Source: JAIBJN01 sp963825255 (GTDB taxonomy: Bacteria; Actinomycetota; Thermoleophilia; Gaiellales; Gaiellaceae). From it: a stretch of DNA of 64,000 nt. Position 1 is the stretch's first letter. Each line of letters opens with the position of its first letter. The DNA lies in assembly GCA_963825255.1 (NCBI GenBank), contig CAWGSF010000002.1:1-64000 (forward strand). The letters are read 5' to 3'. The translations under genes were made by a program, and so were the position numbers. Below the pieces are notes generated by a model. It saw only the letters and a program-made list of their open reading frames with translations, made no database searches and was not told the origin of the DNA. Below are positions 38,742-47,802 of the stretch, piece after piece.

Positions 38742-39847
38742 TCATCACCGGCATCACGCTCCGGCGGCTCCGCTGCCCGCTCGACCCTCCCTTCATCGCC
38801 GCGTGGGACCCGGTGCCTCGAGGAGGCATCGAGGCGACGATCGTCCTCGTCGAGACAGACGAGGGCCTCGTCGGCATCGGCTCGGGGGACACGATGGACG
38901 GCTTCGAGCGCTACGCGCACCTGTTCGTCGGCCGGGATCCCCTCGCGCTCGAACGGCACGCGCGCGCGCTCGAGACGATCACGTTCCACGCGGGCCGGTA
39001 CTGGCCGCTGGAGGCGGCGCTCTGGGACCTCGCCGGGAAGGCGGCCGGCGTTCCCGTGGCGTCGCTCCTCGGCGACGCGGCGACGCGGCTTCCCGTCTAC
39101 GCCTCGACCGGCTCGCTCGCCGGGCCGGCCGAGCAGGCCGAGTCGGCGCTCCGCCTCCGCGACGAGGGGTTCGGCGCGCTCAAGGTCCGCGTGGAGGGCG
39201 CGCGGCTCGAGGAGGGCCTCGCCACCGTCGCGGCCGTCCGCGGGGCGGTCGGGACGGACATGGAGATCGCCGTCGACCTCAATCAAGGCTGGCGCATGCC
39301 GGGAGACGTCAGCACGGCTCTCGGCGCGTCAGCCGTCCGCGAGATCGCCGGCGCCCTGCGCGACCTGGACGTCCTGTGGCTCGAAGAGCCGCTCCCCGGC
39401 GAGGACACGGCGGGCCTCGCGCGCCTGCGGGCGGACACGGGCGTGCGGATCGCAGGAGGCGAGATGGCCCGAACCACCGCACAGCTCGACGCGTACCTCG
39501 ATGCGGAGGCGCTCGACGTCTACCAGCCGGACGCTGTCCTCGCCGTCGGGATCAGCCGGACAGTGGACCTCGCCGCACGCGTCCGCGAGGGCGGCCTCTG
39601 GTTCACGCCGCACACGTGGACGAACGGCATCGGGCTCCTCGCCAACCTCCACGTCGCCGCGGGCGTGGGCGGCGGGCCCTTCCTCGAGTTTCCCTACGAC
39701 CCGCCCGACTGGACGCCCGAGCGGCGCGACTTCATGCTCGCCGAGCCGCTCGTCCCCGCCGGCGACGGCACGCTGGCCGTGCCGGATCGCCCGGGGCTCG
39801 GCATCGAGCTCGACGAGGACGCGCTGCGGCGGTTCGCGGTCGACTGA
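38738..39847 (+). CDS. Enolase-superfamily (mandelate racemase/muconate lactonizing) enzyme
   Basis: A 369-residue MR-type enzyme. The capping domain (LRRLRCPLDPPFIAAWDPV) precedes the barrel with the base Lys in FGALKVRVEG, metal ligands in AVDLNQGW, WLEEPLPGE and RIAGGEMART, and the opposite-face His in FTPHTWTNG. KxR and the C-terminal His fit dehydratases or racemases of acid sugars and amino-acid derivatives. GTG 38738 is coupled to fae. Confidence 0.85.
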   Translation: MIITGITLRRLRCPLDPPFIAAWDPVPRGGIEATIVLVETDEGLVGIGSGDTMDGFERYAHLFVGRDPLALERHARALETITFHAGRYWPLEAALWDLAGKAAGVPVASLLGDAATRLPVYASTGSLAGPAEQAESALRLRDEGFGALKVRVEGARLEEGLATVAAVRGAVGTDMEIAVDLNQGWRMPGDVSTALGASAVREIAGALRDLDVLWLEEPLPGEDTAGLARLRADTGVRIAGGEMARTTAQLDAYLDAEALDVYQPDAVLAVGISRTVDLAARVREGGLWFTPHTWTNGIGLLANLHVAAGVGGGPFLEFPYDPPDWTPERRDFMLAEPLVPAGDGTLAVPDRPGLGIELDEDALRRFAVD

Positions 39848-39850
39848 GCG

Positions 39851-40697
39851 ATGCCTCGCTTCGACGTCCACCAGCACCTCTATCCGCCCGCGCTCATCGA
39901 GGCGCTGAGGGCGCGTCGCGAGTCGCCGCGCCTCGACGGTGAGCGGCTCGAGCTCCGGGAGGGCTCCTTCCCGTTCGACGAGCGGGCCCACGACCTCCAC
40001 GCGCGCCTGGCCGTCCTCGATGAGTCTCAGATCGACGTCGCTGTGATCTCACTCCCGCCGACGCTCGAGACCGAGGAGCACCCGGAGCTCGAGGGCGCCT
40101 ACAACGAGGGAGCGGCCGAGCTCGTCGCGGCCGCCGAGGGACGACTGCGCGCCTTCGCCGCCGGCGCCTGCCTGGACGGGTTCGCGGGCGCCTGCGTGTC
40201 GGCAGGGGCGGCCGTCAGAGGGCTCGCGTGGGCTCCCGGGCGAGCTCGCCGACGCGGGCCAGGTCCTCTTCGTCCATCCGGGGCCGCCCGCCGCGCTTCC
40301 ACCCGACGCGCCGCCCTGGTGGGCGGCGGTCGTCGACTACCCGGCCCAGATGCAGGCCGCCTACCTCGCCTGGCTCGCAGGGGATGCGGAGCGACACCCG
40401 GGCCTCGCCGCTGTCTTCGCCATCCTCGGCGGCGGTGGCCCCTTCCAGTTCGAGCGGCTGCAGCTGCGCGGGCCCGGCCCTCCGGCGGAGGCCCGCGCGA
40501 ACGCCTACCTCGACACGGCGTCGTACGGCCCGCGCTCGCTCGAGCTCTGCCTCGCCGCCTGCGGCGCCGGCCGGCTCGTCTTCGGCAGCGACTTCCCCGT
40601 CCTCGCCGTCGACTCGACCTTGCAGGCTGTGGCCGAGCTCGGCGACGATGTGCTCGCAGCGGTCGCATCCGACAACCCGGCCCGCCTCTTCGCGTGA
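39851..40697 (+). pseudogene. Amidohydrolase-superfamily (ACMSD-like) enzyme with one frameshift
   Basis: ATG 39851 opens MPRFDVHQHLYPPALIEAL, the HxH metal site. The frame holds to ~40225, where an extra base around TGGGCTC shifts it. The second frame supplies LPGELADAGQVLFVHPG, then AYLDTASYGPRSLELCLA and FGSDFPVL, the terminal Asp of the family, ending at 40697. One indel separates the halves of a ~281-residue metal-dependent hydrolase or decarboxylase. In such a well-kept operon a sequencing error is quite possible. Confidence 0.75.
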
Positions 40698-41608
40698 GCG
40701 ATCTCCCCACCCCTCTCGAACCTGCGCCACCGAGCCTCGCTCCCGGTCACGACCTCTGGCTCAAGCGCGAGGACGTCCACGAGCTCGGGGCGTTCAAGTG
40801 GCGCGGAGCGCTGCCGGTCCTCACCGCCTACCACGAGGCCGGCGCCGACGGCGTCGTCACCGCGTCGACGGGGAACCACGGCGCGGCGGCGGCGTGGGCC
40901 GCGGAGCGCCTCGGGCTGCGCGTCGTCGTCTTCGCTCCCGAGGACGCGACGCGCGCGAAGGTCGACCTCATCGAGGCGCTCGGGGCGGAGCTCCGACTCG
41001 AGGGCGCCGACTTCGACCAGGCGAAGGACGAGGCGAGGCGATTCGCCGATTCCGAAGGCCTCCCCTTCTTCGAGGACGGCGCCGAGCGCGCCCAGTACGA
41101 GGGCTACGGCGCCATCGCCCGCGAGATCCTGGAGCAGCTGGACGAACCGCCCGCGGTCGTCGTCGTCCCCGTCGGGAACGGCGCTCTCTTCGGCGGGATC
41201 GGGCTCCATCTCGCGAACGAGGCATCGCGGACAGCCCGCGTCGGCGTCGCCCCGAAGGAGGCGCCGGTCATGGTCGAGAGCTGGCGGGCCGGCCACGTCG
41301 TCGAGAGCACTCGCTCTGCGACCTTCGCCGACGGCCTCGGCGTGCGCGTCGCGATCCCGCTCGCGGTCGACGTCCTCGCCGACGTGGCGAGCCGCATGCT
41401 CCTCGTCTCGGAGCGCGAGATGGCGACCGCGCTCGGCGCCCTCGCCGAGGTCGGAATCCGGATCGAGGGCGCTGCCGCCGCGGCGTTCGCCGCCGTCCCC
41501 CAGCTCGGGGACGTCGAGGGCCCCGTCGTCCTCGTCGTCACCGGGCGGAACATCGACGAGGAGCTCTACCTCCGAGCCACGACGCAGCCGGAGTCGTTCC
41601 CCGACTGA
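40694..41608 (+). CDS. PLP-dependent threonine/serine dehydratase-like enzyme
   Basis: A 304-residue fold-type II PLP enzyme. The cofactor Lys lies in LGAFKWRGALPV, followed by ASTGNHGAAAAWAA for the substrate carboxylate, and the glycine-rich PLP-phosphate loop VVPVGNGALFGGIGLHL. No ACT regulatory domain. GTG 40694 overlaps the amidohydrolase stop. It would eliminate water or ammonia from a small hydroxy-amino acid, a fitting last step for the cluster. Confidence 0.85.
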   Translation: MSDLPTPLEPAPPSLAPGHDLWLKREDVHELGAFKWRGALPVLTAYHEAGADGVVTASTGNHGAAAAWAAERLGLRVVVFAPEDATRAKVDLIEALGAELRLEGADFDQAKDEARRFADSEGLPFFEDGAERAQYEGYGAIAREILEQLDEPPAVVVVPVGNGALFGGIGLHLANEASRTARVGVAPKEAPVMVESWRAGHVVESTRSATFADGLGVRVAIPLAVDVLADVASRMLLVSEREMATALGALAEVGIRIEGAAAAAFAAVPQLGDVEGPVVLVVTGRNIDEELYLRATTQPESFPD

Positions 41609-41621
41609 TCGGCAGTATGGG

Positions 41622-42503
41622 CTACGCAGGCGGACCCAACGGCACCCTCCCCTCGCTCGCGATGCGGTAGACACCGTCCCCTGGCACGACCAGCGCCGCG
41701 AGCTCGAGCTCGGTGATCGCCACCGCGACGCGCGGGCTCGGGAGCGACGTCTCGCGGACGAGCTCGTCGGGCGACCGCGCGCCGTCGGCCAGACGCGCGA
41801 GGACTGCACGCGCCTCCGCGGAGAGGGTGTCGGGGACCGCCGGCGGAGCCGGCTCGAGGCCGAGCGTCTCGAGGACGTCCTCGGCCGCGAGGAGCGGCGT
41901 GGCTCCCTGGCGGATGAGGTCGTTCGTCCCGGCCGAGAGCCCCGATGTGATCTCGCCCGGCACCGCGAAGACCTCCCGCCCCAGCTCGAGGGCGAAGTCC
42001 GCGGTGATGAGCGCGCCGGACCGCTGCCGCGCCTCGACGACGACCGTGGCACGGGCGAGGCCGGCGATGATCCGATTCCGCGCCGGGAACTGCCAGGGCG
42101 CCGGCTCGACGCCGGGCGGATACTCGGAGACGACCGCGCCGCTGCCGGCGATGCGGCGGGCGAGCTCGGCGTGCGCGCGCGGGTAGTCGCGGTCGATCCC
42201 GCAGCCGAGCACGGCCACGGTCGGGCCGCCCGCGGCGAGCGCGCCTCGGTGCGCTTCGCCGTCGATCCCGCGGGCGAGCCCGCTCACGACGACCACTCCG
42301 GCGGCCGCCAGCTCCCGCGCGAGAGCCCGCGCGACCTGCGCCCCGTAGGCGGAGCAGCTTCGCGCGCCGACGACGGCCACGGCTGTCTGCTCGAGGACGT
42401 CCGCCGACTCTCCCCGCACGTACAGCCGTGACGGCGGATCGTGGAGCTCGGCGAGCAGCCGCGGATAGTTCCGCCGACCTCTGGCCACGGAGGTGAACGT
42501 CAC
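41622..42503 (-). CDS. dprA: DNA-processing protein DprA
   Basis: A 293-residue protein with the Rossmann-like DprA core (VAVVGARSCSAYGAQVARAL, VSGLARGIDGEAHRGALAAG, AVLGCGIDRDYPRAH, EYPPG, QFPARNRIIAGLA), a GALITADFALELGREVFAVPG segment and a winged-helix C-terminal domain. DprA loads RecA on incoming single-stranded DNA in transformation. It overlaps comM by four bases. Confidence 0.95.
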   Translation of the reverse strand: MTFTSVARGRRNYPRLLAELHDPPSRLYVRGESADVLEQTAVAVVGARSCSAYGAQVARALARELAAAGVVVVSGLARGIDGEAHRGALAAGGPTVAVLGCGIDRDYPRAHAELARRIAGSGAVVSEYPPGVEPAPWQFPARNRIIAGLARATVVVEARQRSGALITADFALELGREVFAVPGEITSGLSAGTNDLIRQGATPLLAAEDVLETLGLEPAPPAVPDTLSAEARAVLARLADGARSPDELVRETSLPSPRVAVAITELELAALVVPGDGVYRIASEGRVPLGPPA

Positions 42504-43954
42504 GGCGCGAGCTCCCGCGGCGAGCGGTAGGAGAGCGCCTCCGCAACGTGGGCAGGGCCGATCGTGTCAGCGCCGGCGAGCGCCGCGACGGTCGCCGCGA
42601 CCCGGGCGACACGCGCCCTCCCACGGGCCGAGAGCGGGAGCGTGTCCACGGCGCGAGCGAGCAGCTCACGTCCCTCGCCTCCCAGGGGGCGTCGCCGCTC
42701 CTGGAGACGGGCGGCGGCCGCTTCGACGCGCTCGCGCACGAGCGACGAGCTCTCGCCCGGACGGCCGTCCAGCTCCCGTGCGCGCGGACGCGGCATCGAG
42801 ACGACCAGGTCGAAGCGGTCGAGGAGCGCCCGCGAGAGCTTCGCTCCGTACGCGGCCAGCCGCTGCGGAGTGCAGGTGCACTCGATCGCCGGATCTCCTC
42901 GAGCCCCGCACGGACACAGGTTCATGGTTCCCACGAGCAGGAAGCGCGCCGGAAAGACCGCCTGGCCCGTGACCCGCGCGACTGCGACGATGCCGTCCTC
43001 GAGCGGCTGACGGAGTGCCTCGAGCACCGGCCGGTGGAACTCGGGCAGCTCGTCGAGGAGCAGGACACCGCGGTGGGAGAGGCTCACCTCTCCGGGCCGC
43101 GGGCCGGGGCCGCCGCCCGCGACCGCCGCGGCGGACGCCGTGTGGTGCGGTGCCCGGAAGGGCGGGCGGCCGACGAGCGGCTGCGATGCAGGGAGGACCC
43201 CGGCCACCGAATGGATCCGGGTCACCTCGAGCGCCTCGTCCCGCGTCAGCAGCGGGAGAATCCCAGGGAGCCTGCGCGCCAGCATCGTCTTCCCCGTGCC
43301 GGGCGGCCCGGCGAGCAGGAGGTTGTGACGGCCGGCGGCGGCGATCTCGAGGGCCCGCCGCGCCCGCTCCTGACCGCGCACGTCGGCGAGGTCGAGACCG
43401 GATCCGTTCGTCTGAACCGTCGCCGGCTCGACGGATGCCGGCTCGAAGGCGCCCCGGAGGTAGGCTCCGGCCTCGGCAAGGTGGCGGAGGGGAACCGGCC
43501 GCACGCCGGCGAGGGCGGCTTCGGGGGCAGACTCGACCGCGCAGAGCAAGCAGTCGAGCCCGGCCCGCCGAGCAGCCTCGGCCGCGACGATCACGCCGGG
43601 AACGGGCCGGAGGCGCCCGTCGAGGGCCAGCTCGCCGACGGCGGCATGACCGGCGAGGCGCTCGGGCGGAATCTGCCGGGAGGCGGCGAGAACGGCCAGC
43701 GCGATCGGAAGGTCGTAGCCGGAACCTTCCTTGCGCAGTCCGGCGGGCGCGAGGTTGACGGTGATGCGCCGCAGCGGCCACTCGAGCTCGGCGCTCGCGA
43801 TGCCGCTCCTGACGCGTTCCTTCGCCTCCTGGCAGGCCTTGTCCGGCAGGCCGACGATCGTGAACGCCGGCACGCCTCGCTGGAGGTGCGCCTCGACCTC
43901 GACGGTCCGGGCGTCCAGACCGACGAGCGCATGGGTGACCGCGCGCGCGAGCAC
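42500..43954 (-). CDS. comM: ComM/YifB-family AAA+ ATPase (Mg-chelatase-like)
   Basis: A 484-residue protein with an N-terminal Lon-like domain (VTHALVGLDARTVEVEAHLQ, IVGLPDKACQEAKERVRSGI), then an AAA+ domain with Walker A LAGPPGTGKTMLARRLPGIL, Walker B LSHRGVLLLDELPEF, the MNLCPCG zinc site and a C-terminal YifB domain. It migrates branched DNA during natural transformation. GTG 43954 follows TAGCGT by seven bases (leaderless). It sits before dprA as in most actinobacteria. Confidence 0.95.
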   Translation of the reverse strand: MLARAVTHALVGLDARTVEVEAHLQRGVPAFTIVGLPDKACQEAKERVRSGIASAELEWPLRRITVNLAPAGLRKEGSGYDLPIALAVLAASRQIPPERLAGHAAVGELALDGRLRPVPGVIVAAEAARRAGLDCLLCAVESAPEAALAGVRPVPLRHLAEAGAYLRGAFEPASVEPATVQTNGSGLDLADVRGQERARRALEIAAAGRHNLLLAGPPGTGKTMLARRLPGILPLLTRDEALEVTRIHSVAGVLPASQPLVGRPPFRAPHHTASAAAVAGGGPGPRPGEVSLSHRGVLLLDELPEFHRPVLEALRQPLEDGIVAVARVTGQAVFPARFLLVGTMNLCPCGARGDPAIECTCTPQRLAAYGAKLSRALLDRFDLVVSMPRPRARELDGRPGESSSLVRERVEAAAARLQERRRPLGGEGRELLARAVDTLPLSARGRARVARVAATVAALAGADTIGPAHVAEALSYRSPRELAP

Positions 43955-44018
43955 GTCACCGACGCTACGCGGCAGACGCGCACGCGTGGCGCGCGCTTTG
44001 TGCCGGTTTCGAGCCGAT

Positions 44019-44390
44019 TCAGTGCATGGACACGCGCTCGACGCGACGACCGCGAACGGCGACCGCCTCGAAGCGGAGCTCGAGCTCGGCGAGCTCCGGA
44101 TGCCGACCGAGCCATGCCAGCGCGGCCTGCTCGACCCGGCGCGCCTTCTCGGGGCCGACCGCCTCCAGCGGGTCGCCATAGCCCGGTCCGCTCCGGGCCT
44201 TCACCTCGCAGACGACGAGCACTCGCCCGCGGCGGGCGACGAGATCGACCTCGTAGCGACCGGCGCGCGCGTTCGCCGCGAGGATCCGGTACCCGCGCAG
44301 GCGGAAGTGTCGGCGAACGCGTCGCTCGGCGTCAGGCCCGAGCCGCCGAGAGGGCTGCGGGCTCGGCGACGGCGTCCTCGAGATCCACAT
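44019..44390 (-). CDS. UPF0102 (YraN) family nuclease-fold protein
   Basis: A 123-residue protein with the YraN core: GPDAERRVRRHFRLRGYRIL, then YEVDLVARRGRVLVVCEVKA, the D..EVK Holliday-junction-resolvase-like motif. Biochemical role unproven. It overlaps rnhB by 59 bases, the standard arrangement. Confidence 0.85.
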   Translation of the reverse strand: MWISRTPSPSPQPSRRLGPDAERRVRRHFRLRGYRILAANARAGRYEVDLVARRGRVLVVCEVKARSGPGYGDPLEAVGPEKARRVEQAALAWLGRHPELAELELRFEAVAVRGRRVERVSMH

Positions 44391-45018
44391 AGCACCTCGC
44401 CTCGAACGAGCGCCGGTGGATCGCGCTCGGTCCCAGCCTGCGCACGATCGCCGAGTGCCCGGGCGTGATGTACCCGACGTGGGAGGCGAAGTCGTACTGC
44501 GGGAACACCGCCGCGAAGCGACGCATTGCCCGGTCGCGGACGACCTTGGCGACGATGGACGCCGCGGCGATCGCGGCGCTCTTCGTGTCGCCGTCGACGA
44601 TGGCCTCGTGCTCCGGGGCGAGCGGCCCCAGCCGGAACCCGTCGACGAGGCAGGCCTCCGCGGGCGGCGTGAGCGCGGCGAGCGCCTCGCGCAGGCCGCG
44701 CAGGTTCGAGCGGTGCAGGCCGTCGCGGTCGATGGCCGCGGGCGGGATGACGCGGACCGCGACGCGGGTCGCGCACGCGGCCACGGCGGCGAAGAGGCGC
44801 TCGCGCTCGGCCGGATCCACCTGCTTCGAGTCGTTCAGCAGCGCGAGCGGGCGCACCCGGTGGTCGCGGAGCCGCGCGTAGTCGAAGAGGACGCCCGCCG
44901 TGACGAGCGGCCCGGCCAGGCTGCCACGCCCGGCCTCGTCTGCTCCCGCCACGAACCGGACGCCGAGGCGCCGGTCGAACGAGAGGAGTCTGCGGCCCGG
45001 ACGCCGGCTGGTCGCCAC
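44332..45018 (-). CDS. rnhB: Ribonuclease HII
   Basis: A 228-residue RNase HII with the active-site motif AGADEAGRGSLAGPLVTAG (DE of motif I), LNDSKQVDPAERERL, VDGDTKSAAIAAASIVAKV and the C-terminal RRSFEAR region. It removes ribonucleotides embedded in DNA. Extra residues at the C-terminus overlap yraN. Confidence 0.95.
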   Translation of the reverse strand: MATSRRPGRRLLSFDRRLGVRFVAGADEAGRGSLAGPLVTAGVLFDYARLRDHRVRPLALLNDSKQVDPAERERLFAAVAACATRVAVRVIPPAAIDRDGLHRSNLRGLREALAALTPPAEACLVDGFRLGPLAPEHEAIVDGDTKSAAIAAASIVAKVVRDRAMRRFAAVFPQYDFASHVGYITPGHSAIVRRLGPSAIHRRSFEARCYVDLEDAVAEPAALSAARA

Positions 45019-45035
45019 GGAGCCGAGAATAGCCG

Positions 45036-45386
45036 CTAGGTCCGCTGCTTCTCGCGGACGCGCGCCTTCTTCCCCACCTTCGAGCGCAAGTAGTAGAGCT
45101 TCGCCCGGCTCACGTCGCCGATCGCGGCCACCTCGATGCGCTCGATCTTGGGGGAGTGCAGCGGGAACGTCCGCTCGACCCCGACGCCGAAGGAGCTCTT
45201 GCGCACCGTGAAGGTCTCACGGACACCGGCGCCCTGGCGCTTGATGACGATGCCCTCGAAGACCTGCACGCGCCGGCGCTGGCCCTCGATCACTTGGAAG
45301 TGCACGCGCACGGTGTCGCCCGCCTTGAACTGCGGCCTGTCGTCGCGCAGCTGCTTGCGCTCGAGGATGTCGATCGGCGTCGTCAT
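45036..45386 (-). CDS. rplS: 50S ribosomal protein L19
   Basis: A 116-residue L19 with the canonical core FKAGDTVRVHFQVIEGQRRR then IVIKRQGAGVRETFTVRK. An intact essential subunit placed between lepB and rnhB. Confidence 0.97.
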   Translation of the reverse strand: MTTPIDILERKQLRDDRPQFKAGDTVRVHFQVIEGQRRRVQVFEGIVIKRQGAGVRETFTVRKSSFGVGVERTFPLHSPKIERIEVAAIGDVSRAKLYYLRSKVGKKARVREKQRT

Positions 45387-45447
45387 GAAAAGGGCGGCCG
45401 GAGCCGGGGGGGAATGCTAGCGAAAGCGCGCCGCGACGGGCGGTCGA

Positions 45448-45963
45448 CTACCGAAAGCCGACGCGGGGAACGGGCCAGTAGACGGCGAAGACGGGGCCGA
45501 TGAGGTTGTCCCGCGGCACGGCGCCCCACTTGCGACTGTCGCACGAGTCCAGTCGGTTGTCGCCCATCATGAAGTACTTCCCCTGGGACACCTTGACGGG
45601 GCCGAACTCGTTCCCGACCGCGCCGCCGTTCACGTAGGGCTCCGGGTAGGGCTTCCCGTTGACGTAGAGGCTGTCGCCCCGGATCTCGACGGTGTCTCCG
45701 GGGAGACCGATCAGCCGCTTCACGAAGACGTTTCCGGGCCCGGGGCACACCTCCTGGGCGCGCTCGGGCGTCTCGAAGACGACGATGTCCCCGCGCTTGG
45801 GGTCGCGGAAGTGGTACACGAACCGGTTCGCGAGGACGCGGTCGGACGTCCCCGCCTCGCACCCCGGCTCCGGCTGCGCGCAGTGCAGCGTCGGCTCCAT
45901 CGACGACGACGGGATGCGGTAGGGGTTGATCACCCACGCCTTGATCGCGAGGACGGCTGCCAC
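45448..45963 (-). CDS. lepB: Signal peptidase I, copy 1 (start codon unclear)
   Basis: Serine-lysine signal peptidase: catalytic Ser in IPSSSMEPTL, Lys in FVKRLIGLPGD, box D/E KYFMMGDNRLDSCDSRKWG. From GTG 45963 the membrane anchor is cut to a few residues. Upstream codons in the same frame continue the anchor (LPAPWPTIVDWAVTIVVAV), just like copy 2, but contain no usual start before the TAG that ends copy 2 at 46057-46059. The real start may be a non-standard codon, or the two copies derive from a fused tandem duplication. Confidence 0.85.
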   Translation of the reverse strand: MAAVLAIKAWVINPYRIPSSSMEPTLHCAQPEPGCEAGTSDRVLANRFVYHFRDPKRGDIVVFETPERAQEVCPGPGNVFVKRLIGLPGDTVEIRGDSLYVNGKPYPEPYVNGGAVGNEFGPVKVSQGKYFMMGDNRLDSCDSRKWGAVPRDNLIGPVFAVYWPVPRVGFR

Positions 45964-46056
45964 GGCGACGACGATCGTGACGGCCCAGTCGACGATCGTC
46001 GGCCAGGGCGCGGGGAGCGACTCGACGCGGTTTCGGAGGAAGGCGGCCGCCTCTCT

Positions 46057-46656
46057 CTAGCGGAGGCCGAGGCGGGACACTGGCCAGTAGACCGCGAAGA
46101 CGGGACCAATCAGATCCTCCCGCCCGACGGGGCCCCAGACCCTGCTGTCGCAGGAGTGGGCGCGGTTGTCGCCCATCATGAAGTACTGGTCATCGCCCAG
46201 CTTCCGCATCCTGAAGTCGTCGCCGGGCCCGCCGCCGTTCACGTACGGCTCGGCGACCGGCTCGCCGTTGAGCCGGAGGACGCCGTTCCGCTGGCCGATC
46301 GTGTCCCCGGGGAGGGCGACGAGCCGCTTGACGAAGGTCCCTCCCGCGCCGCAGCGGGTCACGGCCTCGGGCGGCGTCTCGAAGACGACGATGTCGCCCC
46401 GCGCGGGATCCCGGAAGTGATAGATGAAGCGATTCGCGAGGACCCGGTCCGACGTCCCGGACTCGCAGAGCGCACCCGGCCGCGCGCAGTGCAGCGTCGG
46501 CTCCATCGAGGACGAGGGGATGCGGTAGGGGTTGATCACCCACGCCTTGAGCGCGAGGACGGCAGCCACGGCGACGGCGATCGTGACGACCCAGTCGACG
46601 ATCGTGTCCCAGGGTGCCGGCAGCGCGCCCGTGAGGCGGTCGAGCGGGCCCCTCAT
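46057..46656 (-). CDS. lepB: Signal peptidase I, copy 2
   Basis: A 199-residue paralogue of copy 1 with the complete N-terminal anchor (TIVDWVVTIAVAVAAVLALK), catalytic Ser IPSSSMEPTL, Lys FVKRLVALPGD and YFMMGDNRAHSCDSRVWG. It cleaves signal peptides on the outer face of the membrane. ATG 46656 overlaps the trmD stop (ATGA). Confidence 0.95.
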   Translation of the reverse strand: MRGPLDRLTGALPAPWDTIVDWVVTIAVAVAAVLALKAWVINPYRIPSSSMEPTLHCARPGALCESGTSDRVLANRFIYHFRDPARGDIVVFETPPEAVTRCGAGGTFVKRLVALPGDTIGQRNGVLRLNGEPVAEPYVNGGGPGDDFRMRKLGDDQYFMMGDNRAHSCDSRVWGPVGREDLIGPVFAVYWPVSRLGLR

Positions 46657-47309
46657 CCCGCTGACCGCTCCCGGCTTTGCTCGCGCCTCCAGCTCTCGAT
46701 CAGCGCGTGGTTCCCGGAGAGGAGGACGTCGGGCACGCGCCAGCCCCGGTACTCGGCGGGACGCGTGTAGTGCGGAAACTCGAGGCCGCCGTCGAGCTGC
46801 TCCGAGAAGCTCTCGACGGCGCCGCTCTCCTCGCGGATGGCGCCCGGCAACCGCCTGGCCACCGCGTCGAGAAGCACCATCACCGGCAGCTCCCCGCCGG
46901 AGAGGACGTACGGCCCGATCGACACCGTGTCGGTGGCGACGTGCTCGAGGATGCGCTCGTCGAAGCCCTCGAAGCGCGCGGAGAGGAGCGTGAGAGCGTC
47001 CTCGCCGGCCAACTCCTCGACGAGTGCCTGGTCGAGCTGCCGGCCCTGCGGCGTGAACGCGATCACCCGCCGTCCCGCAGTGTCGCCGTACACCGCCTCC
47101 AGGGCTGCGCAGGCGACGTCCACCCGGAGAACCATGCCCGGCCCGCCGCCGTAGGGCTCGTCGTCGACCTGGCCGCCGGTGAGCGGCGTGTAGTCCCGGT
47201 AGTTGAGGAAGCGGAGCTCGAGCTCGGAGCCGAGGACGGCCGCGAGCGGCCGCTGCTCGGTGAGCCACGAGAACGCGTGCGGTAGCAGGGTGAAGACGTC
47301 GATCTGCAT
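46653..47309 (-). CDS. trmD: tRNA (guanine-N1-)-methyltransferase TrmD
   Basis: A 218-residue SPOUT methyltransferase with PYGGGPGMVLRVDV and the knot YVLSGGELPVMVLLDAVAR, plus DEPYGG. It makes m1G37 in tRNA. ATG 47309 gives the standard MQIDVFTLLP start. Confidence 0.97.
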   Translation of the reverse strand: MQIDVFTLLPHAFSWLTEQRPLAAVLGSELELRFLNYRDYTPLTGGQVDDEPYGGGPGMVLRVDVACAALEAVYGDTAGRRVIAFTPQGRQLDQALVEELAGEDALTLLSARFEGFDERILEHVATDTVSIGPYVLSGGELPVMVLLDAVARRLPGAIREESGAVESFSEQLDGGLEFPHYTRPAEYRGWRVPDVLLSGNHALIESWRREQSRERSAG

Positions 47310-47331
47310 GGGGACTGGGCGAGCGGAAAAG

Positions 47332-47802
47332 TTAGCTTTCGGGCGCGAAGCCGGGAGCGATGAGGATTCGCCCTTCCTCCACATCGACCGCGCGCACGCA
47401 CTCCTCGACCATCGGAAGGACGATCCCGCTCTCGAGCTCGAGCACATCGTTCGCCACGCCGGGGACGACGTCCTGCACGCGCCCGAGCGCGCGGCCACCC
47501 TCCTCCTCGACCTCGAGCCCGACAAGCTGGAAGACGTAGAAGGCGTCCTCGCCCGGCGGGGGAAGCTCGGCAACGGGAAGCTCGAGGACGGCGCCTCGCG
47601 GAGGCCGGGGGTCGAGGCGCACGACGAGCCGGCCGCCGGCGCGCTTCGACTCCACCACCGTCGCGGGCTCCCGCTCGACGTAGACGCGCGCGCCGACCGC
47701 GAGACGCGCCGGGTCGTCGCTGGCGTCCTCGACCACGAACGCGCCGCGGACGCCGTGCGGCCGGCCGACGCGGCCGACCGCGACCCAGGGCTCTGCCGCC
47801 AC
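47332..47802 (-). CDS. rimM: Ribosome maturation factor RimM
   Basis: A 156-residue RimM: N-terminal VGRVGRPHGVRGAFVVED, then a PRC-barrel half ending LPMVEECVRAVDVEEGRILI. It assists 30S assembly. Its start overlaps the KH gene stop by one base. Confidence 0.95.
   Translation of the reverse strand: MAAEPWVAVGRVGRPHGVRGAFVVEDASDDPARLAVGARVYVEREPATVVESKRAGGRLVVRLDPRPPRGAVLELPVAELPPPGEDAFYVFQLVGLEVEEEGGRALGRVQDVVPGVANDVLELESGIVLPMVEECVRAVDVEEGRILIAPGFAPES

Noticed and set aside
39851..41608. A single fused amidohydrolase-dehydratase protein
   Set aside because: The frame joins them only because a frameshift in the amidohydrolase happens to fall into the dehydratase frame. The proper end of the amidohydrolase and a GTGA start for the dehydratase are visible at 40694-40697.
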